From Fodinibacter sp963834965 (GTDB lineage: Bacteria > Actinomycetota > Actinomycetes > Actinomycetales > Dermatophilaceae): 64,000 bases of DNA. Of the stretch, positions 18,210 to 27,409 are shown in pieces (the first letter of the stretch is position 1; each line of letters begins with the position of its first letter). The stretch covers positions 13,957 through 77,956 of the forward strand of contig CAWIEI010000022.1 of the NCBI GenBank assembly GCA_963834965.1, in the 5' to 3' direction. The translations under genes were made by a program, and so were the position numbers. The notes beneath the pieces were generated by a model. The model worked only from the letters and a program-made list of their open reading frames with translations. It did not search any database and was not told where the DNA came from.

Positions 18210-18505
18210 GATGAATCCTTCTCGTACGTCGACGCGATGGTGCGCCGGTGGGCGGCTGGTCAGCCGGGTGGGCCGTGTGCCGGCGGAAGGGGGCTCGCCG
18301 GCAACCCGGTCAACCGGGCGCGGCTCCACAGCTGGACTCGCGGCTGCGGTGCGCTCCTGGTGCGCTGCAGCGGCGGGCTCGGCGCAGGCGGAGTGCGCGG
18401 GAGAAGGAGTTTCGAGACTCGAACGCAGCCCTGGCGGCCTGGCGCGGACAGCGCTGGCCCGCCGAGTGTCTGGGGCGGTGCGTCACAGCCTCCACCCTTG
18501 CACGG
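18210..18505. other. Long leader of the tusA-hdr operon
   Basis: About 300 bases between the tusA start and the palindrome at 18506. I see no convincing gene on either strand. If the palindrome marks the promoter, the operon would have a long untranslated leader; another possibility is a promoter closer to tusA that I cannot identify. Confidence 0.4.
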
Positions 18506-18523
18506 ATACCCCCGGGGGTGTAT
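18506..18523. promoter_or_regulatory. CsoR/CstR-like operator palindrome
   Basis: The sequence ATACCCCCGGGGGTGTAT is a near-perfect inverted repeat of the kind bound by CsoR-family repressors (TACCC...GGGTA core). CstR members of that family sense persulfides and control sulfurtransferase operons, which would fit the tusA-dsrE2-hdr operon on the minus strand. It also lies 64 bases beyond the 3' end of the methyltransferase gene. No CsoR-family gene is in the window. Confidence 0.6.
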
Positions 18524-18586
18524 CAGTCAGCATGTGATCGTGCGCACAAGCGTTGCGCGCGCCGCCGGCGGACGAAGGGAGGTGAC

Positions 18587-19210
18587 TCAAGCACCCTTGG
18601 TCGCGGTGCACAGGAACACGCCGAACTCGCGGTCGCCCTTGAGTACGGTTGTGGCGTCGACGAAGCCGACCTCACCGAATCCGACGTCGACCAGCTGCTC
18701 GGCGAGGCGTTGCCTGTTGAATCCGTGATGTCCGTCGAAGTCGACCTTCTCGGCGTGGAAGGCACCCTCGAGATCCTCGTCGAGGTCCGCGATCGCCAAC
18801 CGACCCCCGTCGACCAAGAGCGCTGCGACAGAACTCAGCAGCCCGGGCAGGTCACGAACGTGGTGCATCGCCATGGAGCTCCACACCACGTCGAAAGCGC
18901 CCTCGAGAGAGTCCGTCGTGAGGTCCGCCCGGACCGCGCGCAGCCGGTCAGCCAGTCCGGCCGCCTCGATCCGCTCCTTCGACACCTGCACCATTCCGGC
19001 GGAGGGATCGGTCACGACGACGGAGCCGACCCTGCCGGAAAGCAGGATGCTCAGACGACCCGTGCCAGAGCCGACGTCGAGCGCCCGCATCCGATCGTCG
19101 AGGCTGATGGCCTGCTCGATGGCCCGGGCCACCGCGACCTGCCGCTCCTCGTGGCCCGGGGCGTCGTCCCAGGTCGCTGCCTCCTCGTCGAAGCCGTGGT
19201 GTTCGTGCAT
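18587..19210 (-). CDS. Class I SAM-dependent methyltransferase
   Basis: 207 residues, motif I RALDVGSGTGRLSILLSG, VVTDPSAGMVQVSKERIE, and the SSMAMHHVRDLPGLLSSV region followed by LLVDGGRLAIADL, typical of UbiE/menG-like small-molecule methyltransferases. ATG at 19210 gives MHEHHGFDEEAATWDD, the usual family opening. Acceptor unknown. Its 3' end faces the tusA operator region. Confidence 0.82.
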   Translation of the reverse strand: MHEHHGFDEEAATWDDAPGHEERQVAVARAIEQAISLDDRMRALDVGSGTGRLSILLSGRVGSVVVTDPSAGMVQVSKERIEAAGLADRLRAVRADLTTDSLEGAFDVVWSSMAMHHVRDLPGLLSSVAALLVDGGRLAIADLDEDLEGAFHAEKVDFDGHHGFNRQRLAEQLVDVGFGEVGFVDATTVLKGDREFGVFLCTATKGA

Positions 19211-19862
19211 GAGTTCGACCCTAGCCCCGGTCGGGTTGTCGGACGGCCGCTGACCGCCGCCGGGCTGGCCGCTTGGATGCCCTTCGAGAACCACCGTGTG
19301 GAGCGGGCCGCGGCGCCTGGGGAACTGCAGGCGCCGCTGAGACCCGGGCTGAGCTGACGGCGGAGGCACCAGGCCGGGGGTTCGTGCTCACAGCAGCGGG
19401 CCCGTGGGACGGGACACATTCACGGTCGAAATGAGTAGAGGAAGCGTAGGTTCTTGGTCAGCGAAAAGCAAAGACGCAGTAGGGGCGTGTGGACTCTTCG
19501 CCAAGCGTGACCGAGCCCCTGGTGTCCCTGACTCTGCGGTCAGGTGTGGCAGGGGCTCGGTCACGCACTCGCCGAGGAGGCATTCGTTGGGCGTGATGCA
19601 CCACCGCCACGGTCCACCTCGACCACACGCGGTGTCGTCAGCATGGCATGGCCATCAGGTCCAAGGCGTGCGGGCGCGTCTTGGACGACGCGGTGACGGC
19701 GACCCGGCGACGTCGGCACGTTTACGAACTGCGCCCTGCACCCTGAAGGGAGGCGTCGTCTAAGTGTCTGCAAACTCCCGTCTCGATCCTGGTGCGAGTC
19801 TCGGGGACGACTACGGCAAAGGGCGTTCCGCACAGTACCTGGAGCCCCGGGAGGCTGACCTG
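19211..19862. other. Long intergenic region with one large hairpin
   Basis: About 650 bases without a recognisable gene on either strand. The only clear structure is the inverted repeat at 19506-19565. An alternative upstream GTG (19764) for the next gene lies inside this region but adds residues without family resemblance. Confidence 0.5.
19506..19565. repeat. Nested inverted repeat (16-bp perfect outer stem)
   Basis: Arms CGTGACCGAGCCCCTG (19506-19521) and its exact complement (19550-19565), with an inner stem CCTGAC/GTCAGG (19527-19532 and 19539-19544) around a 6-base loop. No T-run follows on either strand, so it is not a standard terminator. It could be a structured RNA element, or the relic of a mobile element end. 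Confidence 0.75.
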
Positions 19863-20135
19863 ATGGCCACCTTGGCTGAGCTCGTCGAGCTCCTTCAGGA
19901 CCATGACGAGCCACAGTGGGCGTTGCGGCTGGCGGGGATCGCGCCGGGTGACACAACCGGCCTGCGAGGGCTCTTTCCAGGGCGCGACGACGGGCAGGAC
20001 TTCCATGCCGTCTACCTCACCTCTCGAGGCGGGCGCTGGCTCAACAACCAAGACGAAGTCACGGTCAACGAGCGCCTCTCTCTCCTGCGGGCCGTGTTGT
20101 ACGTGGATGCGCGCGCGTTGATGAAGGGCCGCTGA
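19863..20135 (+). CDS. Small uncharacterised protein, DUF6966-like
   Basis: 90 residues: MATLAELVELLQDHDEPQWALRLAGI (split here) then a GLRGLFPGRDDGQDFHAVYL region and VNERLSLLRAVLYVDARAL. Resembles short DUF6966 proteins, whose function is unknown. ATG at 19863 has GGAGG nine bases upstream, so I prefer it to the earlier GTG at 19764. Convergent with the response regulator gene downstream. Confidence 0.6.
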   Translation: MATLAELVELLQDHDEPQWALRLAGIAPGDTTGLRGLFPGRDDGQDFHAVYLTSRGGRWLNNQDEVTVNERLSLLRAVLYVDARALMKGR

Positions 20136-20236
20136 CGCCACACGTACAACGCGCCCCTGGCACGGCGACCAGGGTCGACTTGGGCGTGCCCTGCCGGCGG
20201 AGCAGAGACGCACCATCTCTGGTGGCCCCGGTTGGT

Positions 20237-20935
20237 CTACCTGTTCTCCGTGCCTGGTGTCAGGAGACCGGTTTCGTAGGCGAACACGACGGCGTGGACG
20301 CGATCTCGCAGGGCGAGCTTCATGAGGATTCGCTTGACGTGTGTCTTGACGGTGCTTTCGCCGACGTTGAGTTCTTCGGCGATCTCGCGGTTGGCCAGTC
20401 CGTGTCCGATGTGCACGAGGACTTCGCGTTCTCGTTCGGTGAGGCGGTCGAGGTCGCGGTTGCTGACATCGGTGGGGTGTCCGCCTGTCGCCGTTGCCCT
20501 GGCGAACTCGTGCATCAGGCGGCGGGTGACTGACGGCGAGAGCAGGGCATCGCCTTCGGCGATGGTGCGGATGCCCGCGAGGAGCTCCTCTGGCGGGGTG
20601 CGTTTGAGGAGGAAGCCGCTGGCGCCGGCGCGCACCGCTTCGTAGACGTACTCGTCGATCTCGAATGTGGTGAGGATGAGGATGCGGGGAGGTTCTTGTG
20701 CACCGTCTGGGACGGCTGCGCTGGTGATCCGCCGGGTGGCTTCGATTCCGTCGGTGCCGGGCATCCGGATGTCCATCAGGACGACGTCGGGATGCAGTGC
20801 GTGGGCGAGGGCGACCGCGTCGGTTCCATTGGCTGCCTCACCCGTGACGACGAGGTCGTCCTGGGTCTCGATCATCATCCGCAGGCCGGCGCGCACGAGG
20901 GTGTCGTCGTCCACGACGAGCACGCTGATCGTCAT
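20237..20935 (-). CDS. NarL/FixJ-family response regulator
   Basis: 232 residues. Receiver domain with acidic pocket VVDDD, phospho-acceptor Asp in VVLMDIRMPG (residue about 55), Thr in ILTTF and Lys in GASGFLLK; C-terminal LuxR helix-turn-helix DRLTEREREVLVHIGHGLA and STVKTHVKRILMKL. Start ATG overlaps the end of its kinase gene by four bases, so the pair is translationally coupled. Confidence 0.93.
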   Translation of the reverse strand: MTISVLVVDDDTLVRAGLRMMIETQDDLVVTGEAANGTDAVALAHALHPDVVLMDIRMPGTDGIEATRRITSAAVPDGAQEPPRILILTTFEIDEYVYEAVRAGASGFLLKRTPPEELLAGIRTIAEGDALLSPSVTRRLMHEFARATATGGHPTDVSNRDLDRLTEREREVLVHIGHGLANREIAEELNVGESTVKTHVKRILMKLALRDRVHAVVFAYETGLLTPGTENR

Positions 20936-22146
20936 CGTGCGTCGATCTCGTGGTGTTCTGCGCGCGTAGCGGGACCGTGCTGGTACCCGGGCTCCAGCGG
21001 CAGGATCGCGTCGACGCGGAAGCCGCCGCCCGCGGCGGGGCCAGCGGAGAGACGGCCGCCGAGGACCATGGCGCGCTCCGTCATCCCTGCGATGCCGCGC
21101 CCACCGACGGACCGGCCTCGCCCGGGCGGGACTCGTCCGTCGTCGACGACGAGCAGGTGCAGGTCGGTGCGGGTGCACGTCAGGGTCACTTCGACGTGTG
21201 CGACGCCGGCGTGCTTGAGCGCGTTGGTCAGGGCCTCCTGGACGATTCGGTATGCCGCTGCACCGACGTGCCGCCCGACCGGGGTCTCGCAGTGGTCGTG
21301 CAGGGTGATGTCGGCGCCGGCGGTCTGCAGTTCGTGGACCATGGTGGCGATGTCGGCGCTGGTCTTCGCTGGCGCGCGGAGGGGTGCGTCGGTGTCGTCG
21401 AGGAGGCCGAGCATGTGGTCGAGGTCGGCCAGGGCGCTGCGGCCGAGGTTCTCGATCTCGCGAAGCGCGACGAACGCGGCGTCGGGCCGGTTGGACAGCC
21501 TGGCGGCGCCCGCTTGCAGGACCATGACGTTGACGGCGTGCCCGACGGCGTCGTGCAGTTCGCGGGCGATCCGGGCGCGCTCCTCGGCTATCGCGGCTGC
21601 GGTGAGCTGGGCCTGGGATGCCTCCAGGTCGTCAACGGCCTGACTGAGCTGCTGCGTGCGGTCCTGGTTGCGCCGCACTGTGACCGCCACGGCCCAGCCC
21701 AACCCGAACAGCAGGAACCACAGCACGATGATCAAGGTGTCGGGGTCACCGGGACCGTAGAACGTCGAGGTGGACAGTGCCAGCGCCGCGAGGCCCACGA
21801 TCGTGCCCGACACGCGCACCGGCCGGGTCAAGCCGACGGAGTAGGCGAAGAGGGGGACAGCGAGCGGGGCGTTGCTGTCGCCCTGGGTCGCGCTGGCCAG
21901 CAGGTAGAGCACGGTGGCCGCGACCAATGTCGTCACCGGGGCGCGGCGACGCACGAGCAGCAGCGCGTTGGGGCTCAGGGCGAGCAGCCACCCGGCGCCC
22001 TCGATGGCGCCGTACTGGTCGACGTAGGCGTCGCTGCGCAACGACACCACGGTGATCCAGGTGAACAGCGCCGTGATGGCGACGTCGGCGATGACCCACC
22101 GCAGCCCTGCCGGGTGCCTTCGATCGGGGTGGGTCCAACCAGTCAC
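20932..22146 (-). CDS. Sensor histidine kinase (HisKA_3), membrane
   Basis: 404 residues with about five N-terminal membrane helices, then the HisKA_3 dimerisation motif EERARIARELHDAVGHAVN (phospho-His in ELHD), and HATPase motifs VQEALTNALKHAG, DDGRVPPGRG and GIAGMTERA. Short extracytoplasmic loops suggest that it senses a membrane or cell-envelope signal, as in DesK-type kinases. Partner of the response regulator directly downstream. The divergent hydrolase at 22307 is a likely target. Confidence 0.93.
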   Translation of the reverse strand: MTGWTHPDRRHPAGLRWVIADVAITALFTWITVVSLRSDAYVDQYGAIEGAGWLLALSPNALLLVRRRAPVTTLVAATVLYLLASATQGDSNAPLAVPLFAYSVGLTRPVRVSGTIVGLAALALSTSTFYGPGDPDTLIIVLWFLLFGLGWAVAVTVRRNQDRTQQLSQAVDDLEASQAQLTAAAIAEERARIARELHDAVGHAVNVMVLQAGAARLSNRPDAAFVALREIENLGRSALADLDHMLGLLDDTDAPLRAPAKTSADIATMVHELQTAGADITLHDHCETPVGRHVGAAAYRIVQEALTNALKHAGVAHVEVTLTCTRTDLHLLVVDDGRVPPGRGRSVGGRGIAGMTERAMVLGGRLSAGPAAGGGFRVDAILPLEPGYQHGPATRAEHHEIDAR

Positions 22147-22180
22147 GTTCCGACCGTACCGCCGCGTCCGGGGGCCCGAG

Positions 22181-22196
22181 TCCCCCCACGGGGGGA
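22181..22196. promoter_or_regulatory. Inverted repeat in divergent promoter region
   Basis: TCCCCCCACGGGGGGA lies between the divergent kinase operon and the hydrolase gene. The arms match over seven bases around a non-palindromic AC centre. Position suggests an operator for the adjacent response regulator, but that is a guess. Confidence 0.4.
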
Positions 22197-22306
22197 GGTC
22201 CTGTCACCCTGCGGGAGGCCTCGACGTCGAGCGCCCAGGGGGACGACGCGAGGCTGCCCGTCGACGAGCGTGGGGGTAGACCGATCCAGGCAAAGGAGCC
22301 ACTCCC

Positions 22307-23884
22307 ATGAGCACCCACGTAGATCCCGACAGGGCCGTGACCTGCAGCGTTGATCAGGAGACGCCCACCGCTCCGGCGGCGCGCCCCGCGCCAGGCGCGC
22401 CGCGCACCGACCGTCGACTCGCCATCCTGGCGGCCGTCTCAGTGGCCACGGCGTGGGGACTGGCTGCCGGCTGGTGGACGCCGCGCGGGCCACTGACCTC
22501 GAGCGTGGCGATCTGGTCGATCGCACTGAGTGTGGCGGTCGGCGTCGTAGCCGGGTGGGCCGTGCGTAGCCGGTGGGCGATCGTCTTGGCCCCGGTCGCG
22601 TTCGCCGCAACCTTCGAGCTCGCTCGGCTGCGCGTCGACGGCCCCATGGTCGACGGCCTCCACGCCAGCTTCTACGGAGCCATCGCCCTTGTCACCGGGC
22701 GCGGCTTCCATGCCCTGCTGACCCTGCTTCCCATGGCGCTCGGTGCCGCAGTGGGCGCGGGAGTAGCCCGGTCACGAGCAGGCGGGCGGGGCGCGACGTC
22801 ACATCGCCCGGCACGCGCGCTGGGGCGCACCGGTACCGTCATCGCCACAGTCGCGCTGGTTGCGCTGACGGCGGGGCTGGCGCGGCCGGCGACGACCGCC
22901 CCCATCACCACGTCCGACGGACAGCCGGTCCCAGGCTCCGTTGCCGAGCTCACCACGGTGGACGTCGAGGGTCACGAGCTCGGCCTGATGATCCGCGGAG
23001 CCAGCACCGGCAACCCGGTCATCCTCTTCCTCGCCGGAGGCCCGGGAGGCTCGGAGCTGGGGGCGATGCGACGCCATCTGCCCGAGCTGGAGAAGCACTT
23101 CACCGTCGTCACCTGGGACCAGCGCGGAGCCGGCACCTCTTACGACGAGCTGGACCCGACGGACAACGTCTCCCTCGACGGTTACGTCTCGGACACCATC
23201 GCAGTGACCAACTACCTCCGCGACAGGTTCGACACCAAGGACATCTACCTGCTCGGACAGTCGTGGGGAACCACCCTCGGCGTGCTCGCCGTGCAGGAGG
23301 CACCGCAGCTCTACCGGGCATTCATCGGCACCGGCCAGATGGTCAGCCAGAGCGCCACCGACCAGATCTTCTACGACGACACCCTCGCCTGGGCCGCCCG
23401 GACCGGCAACAACGGCCTGGCCGAGCAGCTGAAGGCTGCCGGCCCTCCGCCCTACGCCGCGATGTTCCCCTATGAGACCGCCCTGTCGCACGAGGGCGAC
23501 GTCTACCCCTACGACCACCGGGGCAACTCCGAAGGTGCCGGCCAGATGTCCGAGAACCTGCTCGTGGAGGAGTACAGCCTCATCGACCAGATCCACGTCC
23601 TCGGCTCCTTCATGGACACCTTCGCGGCCCTCTACCCGCAGCTGCAGGACATCGACTTCCGCAAGACCGCCACCGACTTCGAGATCCCCATGTACTTCGT
23701 GCAGGGCGCACACGAAGCACGTGGGCGAGCCCAGCTCTTCGAGCAGTGGTACCCCATGGTCAACGCCCCGATGAAGGACGTCACCGTGCTCGATACATCA
23801 GGACACCGGCCCCTTTGGGAGCAACCCGACAAGTTCGTCGCGTACCTGGTGGGCACGGTGCTGCCCGAGACGACCCGGCGCTGA
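22307..23884 (+). CDS. Membrane-anchored alpha/beta hydrolase (S33 aminopeptidase-like)
   Basis: 525 residues. The first 190 contain about five hydrophobic segments; the rest is a prolyl-iminopeptidase-like hydrolase with oxyanion motif LAGGPGG, VTWDQRGAGTS, nucleophile elbow GQSWGT and a terminal DTSGHRPLWEQP with the catalytic His. AAAGGAG precedes the ATG. The catalytic domain should lie on one side of the membrane, likely outside. Divergent from a DesK-like two-component system that probably regulates it. Confidence 0.82.
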   Translation: MSTHVDPDRAVTCSVDQETPTAPAARPAPGAPRTDRRLAILAAVSVATAWGLAAGWWTPRGPLTSSVAIWSIALSVAVGVVAGWAVRSRWAIVLAPVAFAATFELARLRVDGPMVDGLHASFYGAIALVTGRGFHALLTLLPMALGAAVGAGVARSRAGGRGATSHRPARALGRTGTVIATVALVALTAGLARPATTAPITTSDGQPVPGSVAELTTVDVEGHELGLMIRGASTGNPVILFLAGGPGGSELGAMRRHLPELEKHFTVVTWDQRGAGTSYDELDPTDNVSLDGYVSDTIAVTNYLRDRFDTKDIYLLGQSWGTTLGVLAVQEAPQLYRAFIGTGQMVSQSATDQIFYDDTLAWAARTGNNGLAEQLKAAGPPPYAAMFPYETALSHEGDVYPYDHRGNSEGAGQMSENLLVEEYSLIDQIHVLGSFMDTFAALYPQLQDIDFRKTATDFEIPMYFVQGAHEARGRAQLFEQWYPMVNAPMKDVTVLDTSGHRPLWEQPDKFVAYLVGTVLPETTRR

Positions 23885-24066
23885 CCTCGCGTCGATTGCC
23901 GCCGCCGCACTGGACAGCGAGTCCTACCCCCAAGGAGCGGCGGTCCGCGCACTCGTCGCACGGGATGTTCGCTCGTGGCGGGTCGTCGCAGTGGCTGGGT
24001 CTGCGCTGCGCGAGGCAACTCGCCGGAGGCCAGGCCGGCACCGGCGCAGTGGTCGGGGTGAGACGC

Positions 24067-24097
24067 CACCGCCCCCGACGCGGGGTCGGGGGCGGTG
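24067..24097. terminator. Strong hairpin terminator
   Basis: 13-bp perfect GC stem (24067-24079 with 24085-24097) and a 5-base loop, 20 bases beyond the stop of the 43-residue minus-strand gene and 180 bases beyond the hydrolase stop. It probably ends transcripts from both sides. Confidence 0.75.
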
Positions 24098-24116
24098 CGT
24101 TCGTCGAGCGCGGGCG

Positions 24117-24248
24117 TCATCGCACGATGGCGTGGACGTTGGCCCGCAGCTGCTCGCGTTGCGCCGCGGCCTGCACCTTGCGCTGCGCCTCGTGGACGCG
24201 GCGCTGGTGCATCGTGCGACGGATCTCGTGCATCCACTTCGTGTACAT
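24117..24248 (-). CDS. 43-residue basic protein
   Basis: MYTKWMHEIRRTMHQRRVH, then a helical, Arg/Gln/Ala-rich tail to the end: 43 residues, highly charged and probably a single amphipathic helix. A clear GAAGGAGACCGAG ribosome site precedes the ATG, and a terminator follows the stop. It sits 43 bases downstream of the CPBP protease gene on the same strand. I do not recognise a family. Confidence 0.6.
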   Translation of the reverse strand: MYTKWMHEIRRTMHQRRVHEAQRKVQAAAQREQLRANVHAIVR

Positions 24249-24291
24249 CTCGGTCTCCTTCGACAGGAACGGGTGGTGTTGGGTGGTGTGC

Positions 24292-25050
24292 CTATGCGGT
24301 CGACTCGCCCCGGCCGCGGATGCCGCGGAGCGCGACAACGCCCACGACGAGCAACGCCACGTCCTGGCCGACCATGACGCCCCACAGGGCCCCACCGTGC
24401 AGACCGCTGGTGTGCAGGAGCAGGTCGAGGACACCGTGGGTGCCGACCAGCACCCACAGCGCGTTGGTGCGCAGCCGAAGTACGGCGTACCCGAAGCCGA
24501 AGGCGGCGGCGCCGACCGCCTGCGCTGCCGTGATGGCGGCGTTCTGGCCGAAGAGGATGTTCGCGAGGTGGGAGGCACCGAACACCACTGCGGTCAGTGC
24601 CGCCGCTCGCCCGGGCCCGAGCGGGAGCGCGGCGCGCAGCATGAGCCCGCGGAACCACAGCTCCTCGTAGACGCCGGTGGCGGCGTACCCGAGGGTGAGT
24701 GCAAGCAGTGTCGCCGGGTCCGGGGCCCAGCCCCACGCGAGGGGGGCCAGCGCGACCACGACTGGCGCGGTGAGCCACCCGACCTGCCGCCACGTGCTCG
24801 GGCGCCCGGCCGCGACGGCCGCCCAGCCGGTTCGACCTGCGACGACCAGGCTCATGGCGAGCAGCACGAGCACCACCGGCAGGCGGCGCAGCAGCTGGTC
24901 GGACCCAGGAGCGACCAGCTCGACGAGGAGGGAACCGACGGCGGTCACGCCGATGGCGAGGCCGGCCAGTGCGATGGTGTCCCGGATCGGTCGAGGAGAG
25001 GCCTTCGCACGCACGGCTGGTGAGGTGGCGGCGTCGGAGATGAGGTTCAT
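24292..25050 (-). CDS. CPBP-family (CAAX-type) intramembrane metalloprotease
   Basis: 252 residues with about eight hydrophobic segments. Active-site motifs are present: EELWFRG (EExxxR), FGASHLAN (FxxxH) and a later GTHGVLD (HxxxD variant). Actinobacterial members often serve in bacteriocin immunity or protein processing; substrate here unknown. Followed 43 bases downstream by the 43-residue gene, which could be a partner. Confidence 0.85.
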   Translation of the reverse strand: MNLISDAATSPAVRAKASPRPIRDTIALAGLAIGVTAVGSLLVELVAPGSDQLLRRLPVVLVLLAMSLVVAGRTGWAAVAAGRPSTWRQVGWLTAPVVVALAPLAWGWAPDPATLLALTLGYAATGVYEELWFRGLMLRAALPLGPGRAAALTAVVFGASHLANILFGQNAAITAAQAVGAAAFGFGYAVLRLRTNALWVLVGTHGVLDLLLHTSGLHGGALWGVMVGQDVALLVVGVVALRGIRGRGESTA

Positions 25051-25082
25051 GGTGTTCTCCTGCTGATCGTCAGCAACGGGTG

Positions 25083-25595
25083 TCAGGCTGCGACCGGCGC
25101 CGTGCGCAGGCTGGTGCGGCGTGTCCGGACGGCGAGCGCGACGGTGCGGGCCAGCACCATGCCCAGGGCCATCACGACGAACGCGGCGGTCCAGGCGTCT
25201 GCGCCGGTGATGGCGTGGTCACGGGAGAACATCCCGACGGTGCGGGACCCGGTGCCGGTGGCCCACTCGGCGAAGGCGATGCGCCCGCCGATCATCACGA
25301 GCCACAGCGTGGCGAAGGCGGCGCCGGAGGTGGCGACGAGCTTGCCGTCGCGGTGGTGTAGGCGCGTGACGGCGCTGGCCGCGAGGCCGAACAGGACGCC
25401 GACTGCCCCGAAGGTCAGGACGAGGTCGAGGTCGTGCCCTGCAGTGGGGAGGGGGAACAGGAAGAACGATGCGGCTGCGACGACGATCACGACCGGCAGG
25501 ACGAACGTGCCGAGTGCGACCTGGCGCGTTCCGAGGTTGCGCACGAGGGCCCAGGCAAGCAGGACGATCGACAGGATCCACTGAGTGGTGCTCAT
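25083..25595 (-). CDS. DUF1453/CcdC-like membrane protein
   Basis: 170 residues with four to five membrane helices. The opening MSTTQWILSIVLLAWAL, the RQV motif and a late IGGRIAFAEWA fit the DUF1453/CcdC-like family, of unknown function. It is 32 bases upstream of the CPBP gene and probably in the same transcript. Confidence 0.6.
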   Translation of the reverse strand: MSTTQWILSIVLLAWALVRNLGTRQVALGTFVLPVVIVVAAASFFLFPLPTAGHDLDLVLTFGAVGVLFGLAASAVTRLHHRDGKLVATSGAAFATLWLVMIGGRIAFAEWATGTGSRTVGMFSRDHAITGADAWTAAFVVMALGMVLARTVALAVRTRRTSLRTAPVAA

Positions 25596-25744
25596 CGGGA
25601 GCTCCCTTCTGGTTGGTACCTCGAGCGTGCCGCGCGACGTGCTTGCCCCGCGTCGGCGGCAGAGACCGGCTGAACCGTGAACAACGGCCCTTCCCGGCCT
25701 CGGTCGGATGACGTAGTGGCGGTGGGTGATTCCCGCTGGCCGAC

Positions 25745-27409
25745 CTAGGCCGTGAGGTACGCGGCGTCGATGGGGACGACGACGGCGACCCGAGTTCCCG
25801 TACCGGGTGCGGAGTCGATGGTCGCCGTCCCGCCCAGCCCGCCCGCGCGCTCGCGCATCGTGCCGAGCCCGAGGTGCCCGGGGTGCTCGGCGGAGGTGTC
25901 GAAGCCGATACCGTCGTCGGCCACGAGGAGCGCAACCTGCGCGGTGGTCTCGTCGATCGAGATCTCGATGTCGATGCGCCGCGGGCGGGCGTGCTTGACC
26001 GCGTTGTGCATCGCCTCGAGCGCGATCCGGTACAGGTGCTCCTCGGCGTCGGCGGGCAGCGGGAGCCTGCGCGGCGGTGTGGTGACCTCGATCGTCACCT
26101 GCTCCCGGGCGGCGATCGCCGCCGCCTGCTTGGTCAGGGCCGCGCCGAGCCCCTCCTCCGCGAGTGCCCCCGGGCGAAGCTCGAAGATCAGCGCGCGCAT
26201 CTCCGCAAGAGCCCCCCTGGTCAGCTCCTGGAGCCGCGCCACCTCCGCACGCGCGAGGTCCGCCTCCGCGCCGAGCGGCTCGAGGCGTCGCTGCGCGGTG
26301 CGCGCGTGCATCGTCATGGAGAACAACGCCTGGCTGACCGAGTCATGCAGCTCGCGCGCGAGCCGCTGCCGCTCGGCGGCACCGACGGTCTCGCGCTGTT
26401 CGAGGAACAGCGCCGCGTTCTGGATGGCGAGTGCGGCGTGGTCGGCCATCGCCAGCAGGTAGTCGGCGTCGTCGTCACCGAACCGGGAGCCTGTCAGGAG
26501 GTGCACATGGAGCTCCCCGAAGAACTCCCGCCCCGAGACGAGGGGCAGCAGGACAGCGTCCTCCCACTCGGGCAGCGGCCGCGCCCAGAACGGCTGGACC
26601 GGAGCGAAGCGGGGGTCGGAGAGGGCCTCCGTTCGCGCTCCGCGCCAGTAGGTGAGCGGCTCGACATCATCGGCGGTTCGCTGGTCGACTCCGGAGGTGA
26701 CGTACATGGCGTGGAAGGCCTCGGCATACCCGGGGCCGAAGTCCGGGTCCGGCACCGTGGCGAGCCGCGGAGCGTCGCTGGTCGACCCCTGCCACACGAC
26801 GATGGAGCAGGCGGCGGCGGTGGTCGTGCGCAGGATCTCCGAGCGGATCTGTTCCAGGGTGGCGAGCAGTGGCTGGTCGACGGTCATCCCGGCGGCGACC
26901 CGGGTGAAGGCGCCGATCCGGGCCTCGAGGCGTTCCGTCGACTGGACCCGGTCCGTGGCGTCGGTGACGACGTCGAGCACCCCGACCAGCTCACCGTGGT
27001 CGTAGAGCGGGGCGAACACGACGTCCCAGTAGGTCGTGGTGCCGGGGATCGTGATCCGGTGCGCCGCCTGCCGCACCACGTGTCCGGCGCGGACGGCATC
27101 GAAGAGCTCGCCCACGGAAGCCTCGTTGCCGGGGATCAGGTCGCTGATGTGCCGCCCGGGGGCCGTGTAGTCGGGGCCGGCGTCGAAGTACAGCTCGTAG
27201 AAGCCGGTCCAGGTGCGGTTGCACCGCTGCAGCCGACCGTCGAGGTCGAACAGCGCCATGCCGAACGGGACCCGGTCGAAGAACAGGTCCACCATCTGAC
27301 GCTCGACGGGCTCCCAGGACGGAAGGAGTGGCTCGATGACCGGCTCGGTCGGCATCGACGTGCTGCGCAGCGGTGAGGGCCGAGGCCCACGTCCGGCACC
27401 GTCGGTCAC
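25745..27409 (-). CDS. PAS-GAF sensor histidine kinase
   Basis: 554 residues from the GTG at 27409, which overlaps the stop of the response regulator gene (GTGA); an ATG at 27355 is the alternative. A PAS-like domain (FGMALFDLDGRLQRCNRTW), a GAF domain (about 190-340), HisKA_3 motif ERQRLARELHDSVSQALFS and HATPase motifs (ALEAMHNAVKHA, LGLGTMRERAGGLG). No membrane segments, so it senses a cytoplasmic or diffusible cue. It is close in sequence to the kinase at 32408. GAF kinases of this type often sense redox, NO or oxygen, but no heme ligand can be assigned. Confidence 0.9.
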   Translation of the reverse strand: MTDGAGRGPRPSPLRSTSMPTEPVIEPLLPSWEPVERQMVDLFFDRVPFGMALFDLDGRLQRCNRTWTGFYELYFDAGPDYTAPGRHISDLIPGNEASVGELFDAVRAGHVVRQAAHRITIPGTTTYWDVVFAPLYDHGELVGVLDVVTDATDRVQSTERLEARIGAFTRVAAGMTVDQPLLATLEQIRSEILRTTTAAACSIVVWQGSTSDAPRLATVPDPDFGPGYAEAFHAMYVTSGVDQRTADDVEPLTYWRGARTEALSDPRFAPVQPFWARPLPEWEDAVLLPLVSGREFFGELHVHLLTGSRFGDDDADYLLAMADHAALAIQNAALFLEQRETVGAAERQRLARELHDSVSQALFSMTMHARTAQRRLEPLGAEADLARAEVARLQELTRGALAEMRALIFELRPGALAEEGLGAALTKQAAAIAAREQVTIEVTTPPRRLPLPADAEEHLYRIALEAMHNAVKHARPRRIDIEISIDETTAQVALLVADDGIGFDTSAEHPGHLGLGTMRERAGGLGGTATIDSAPGTGTRVAVVVPIDAAYLTA

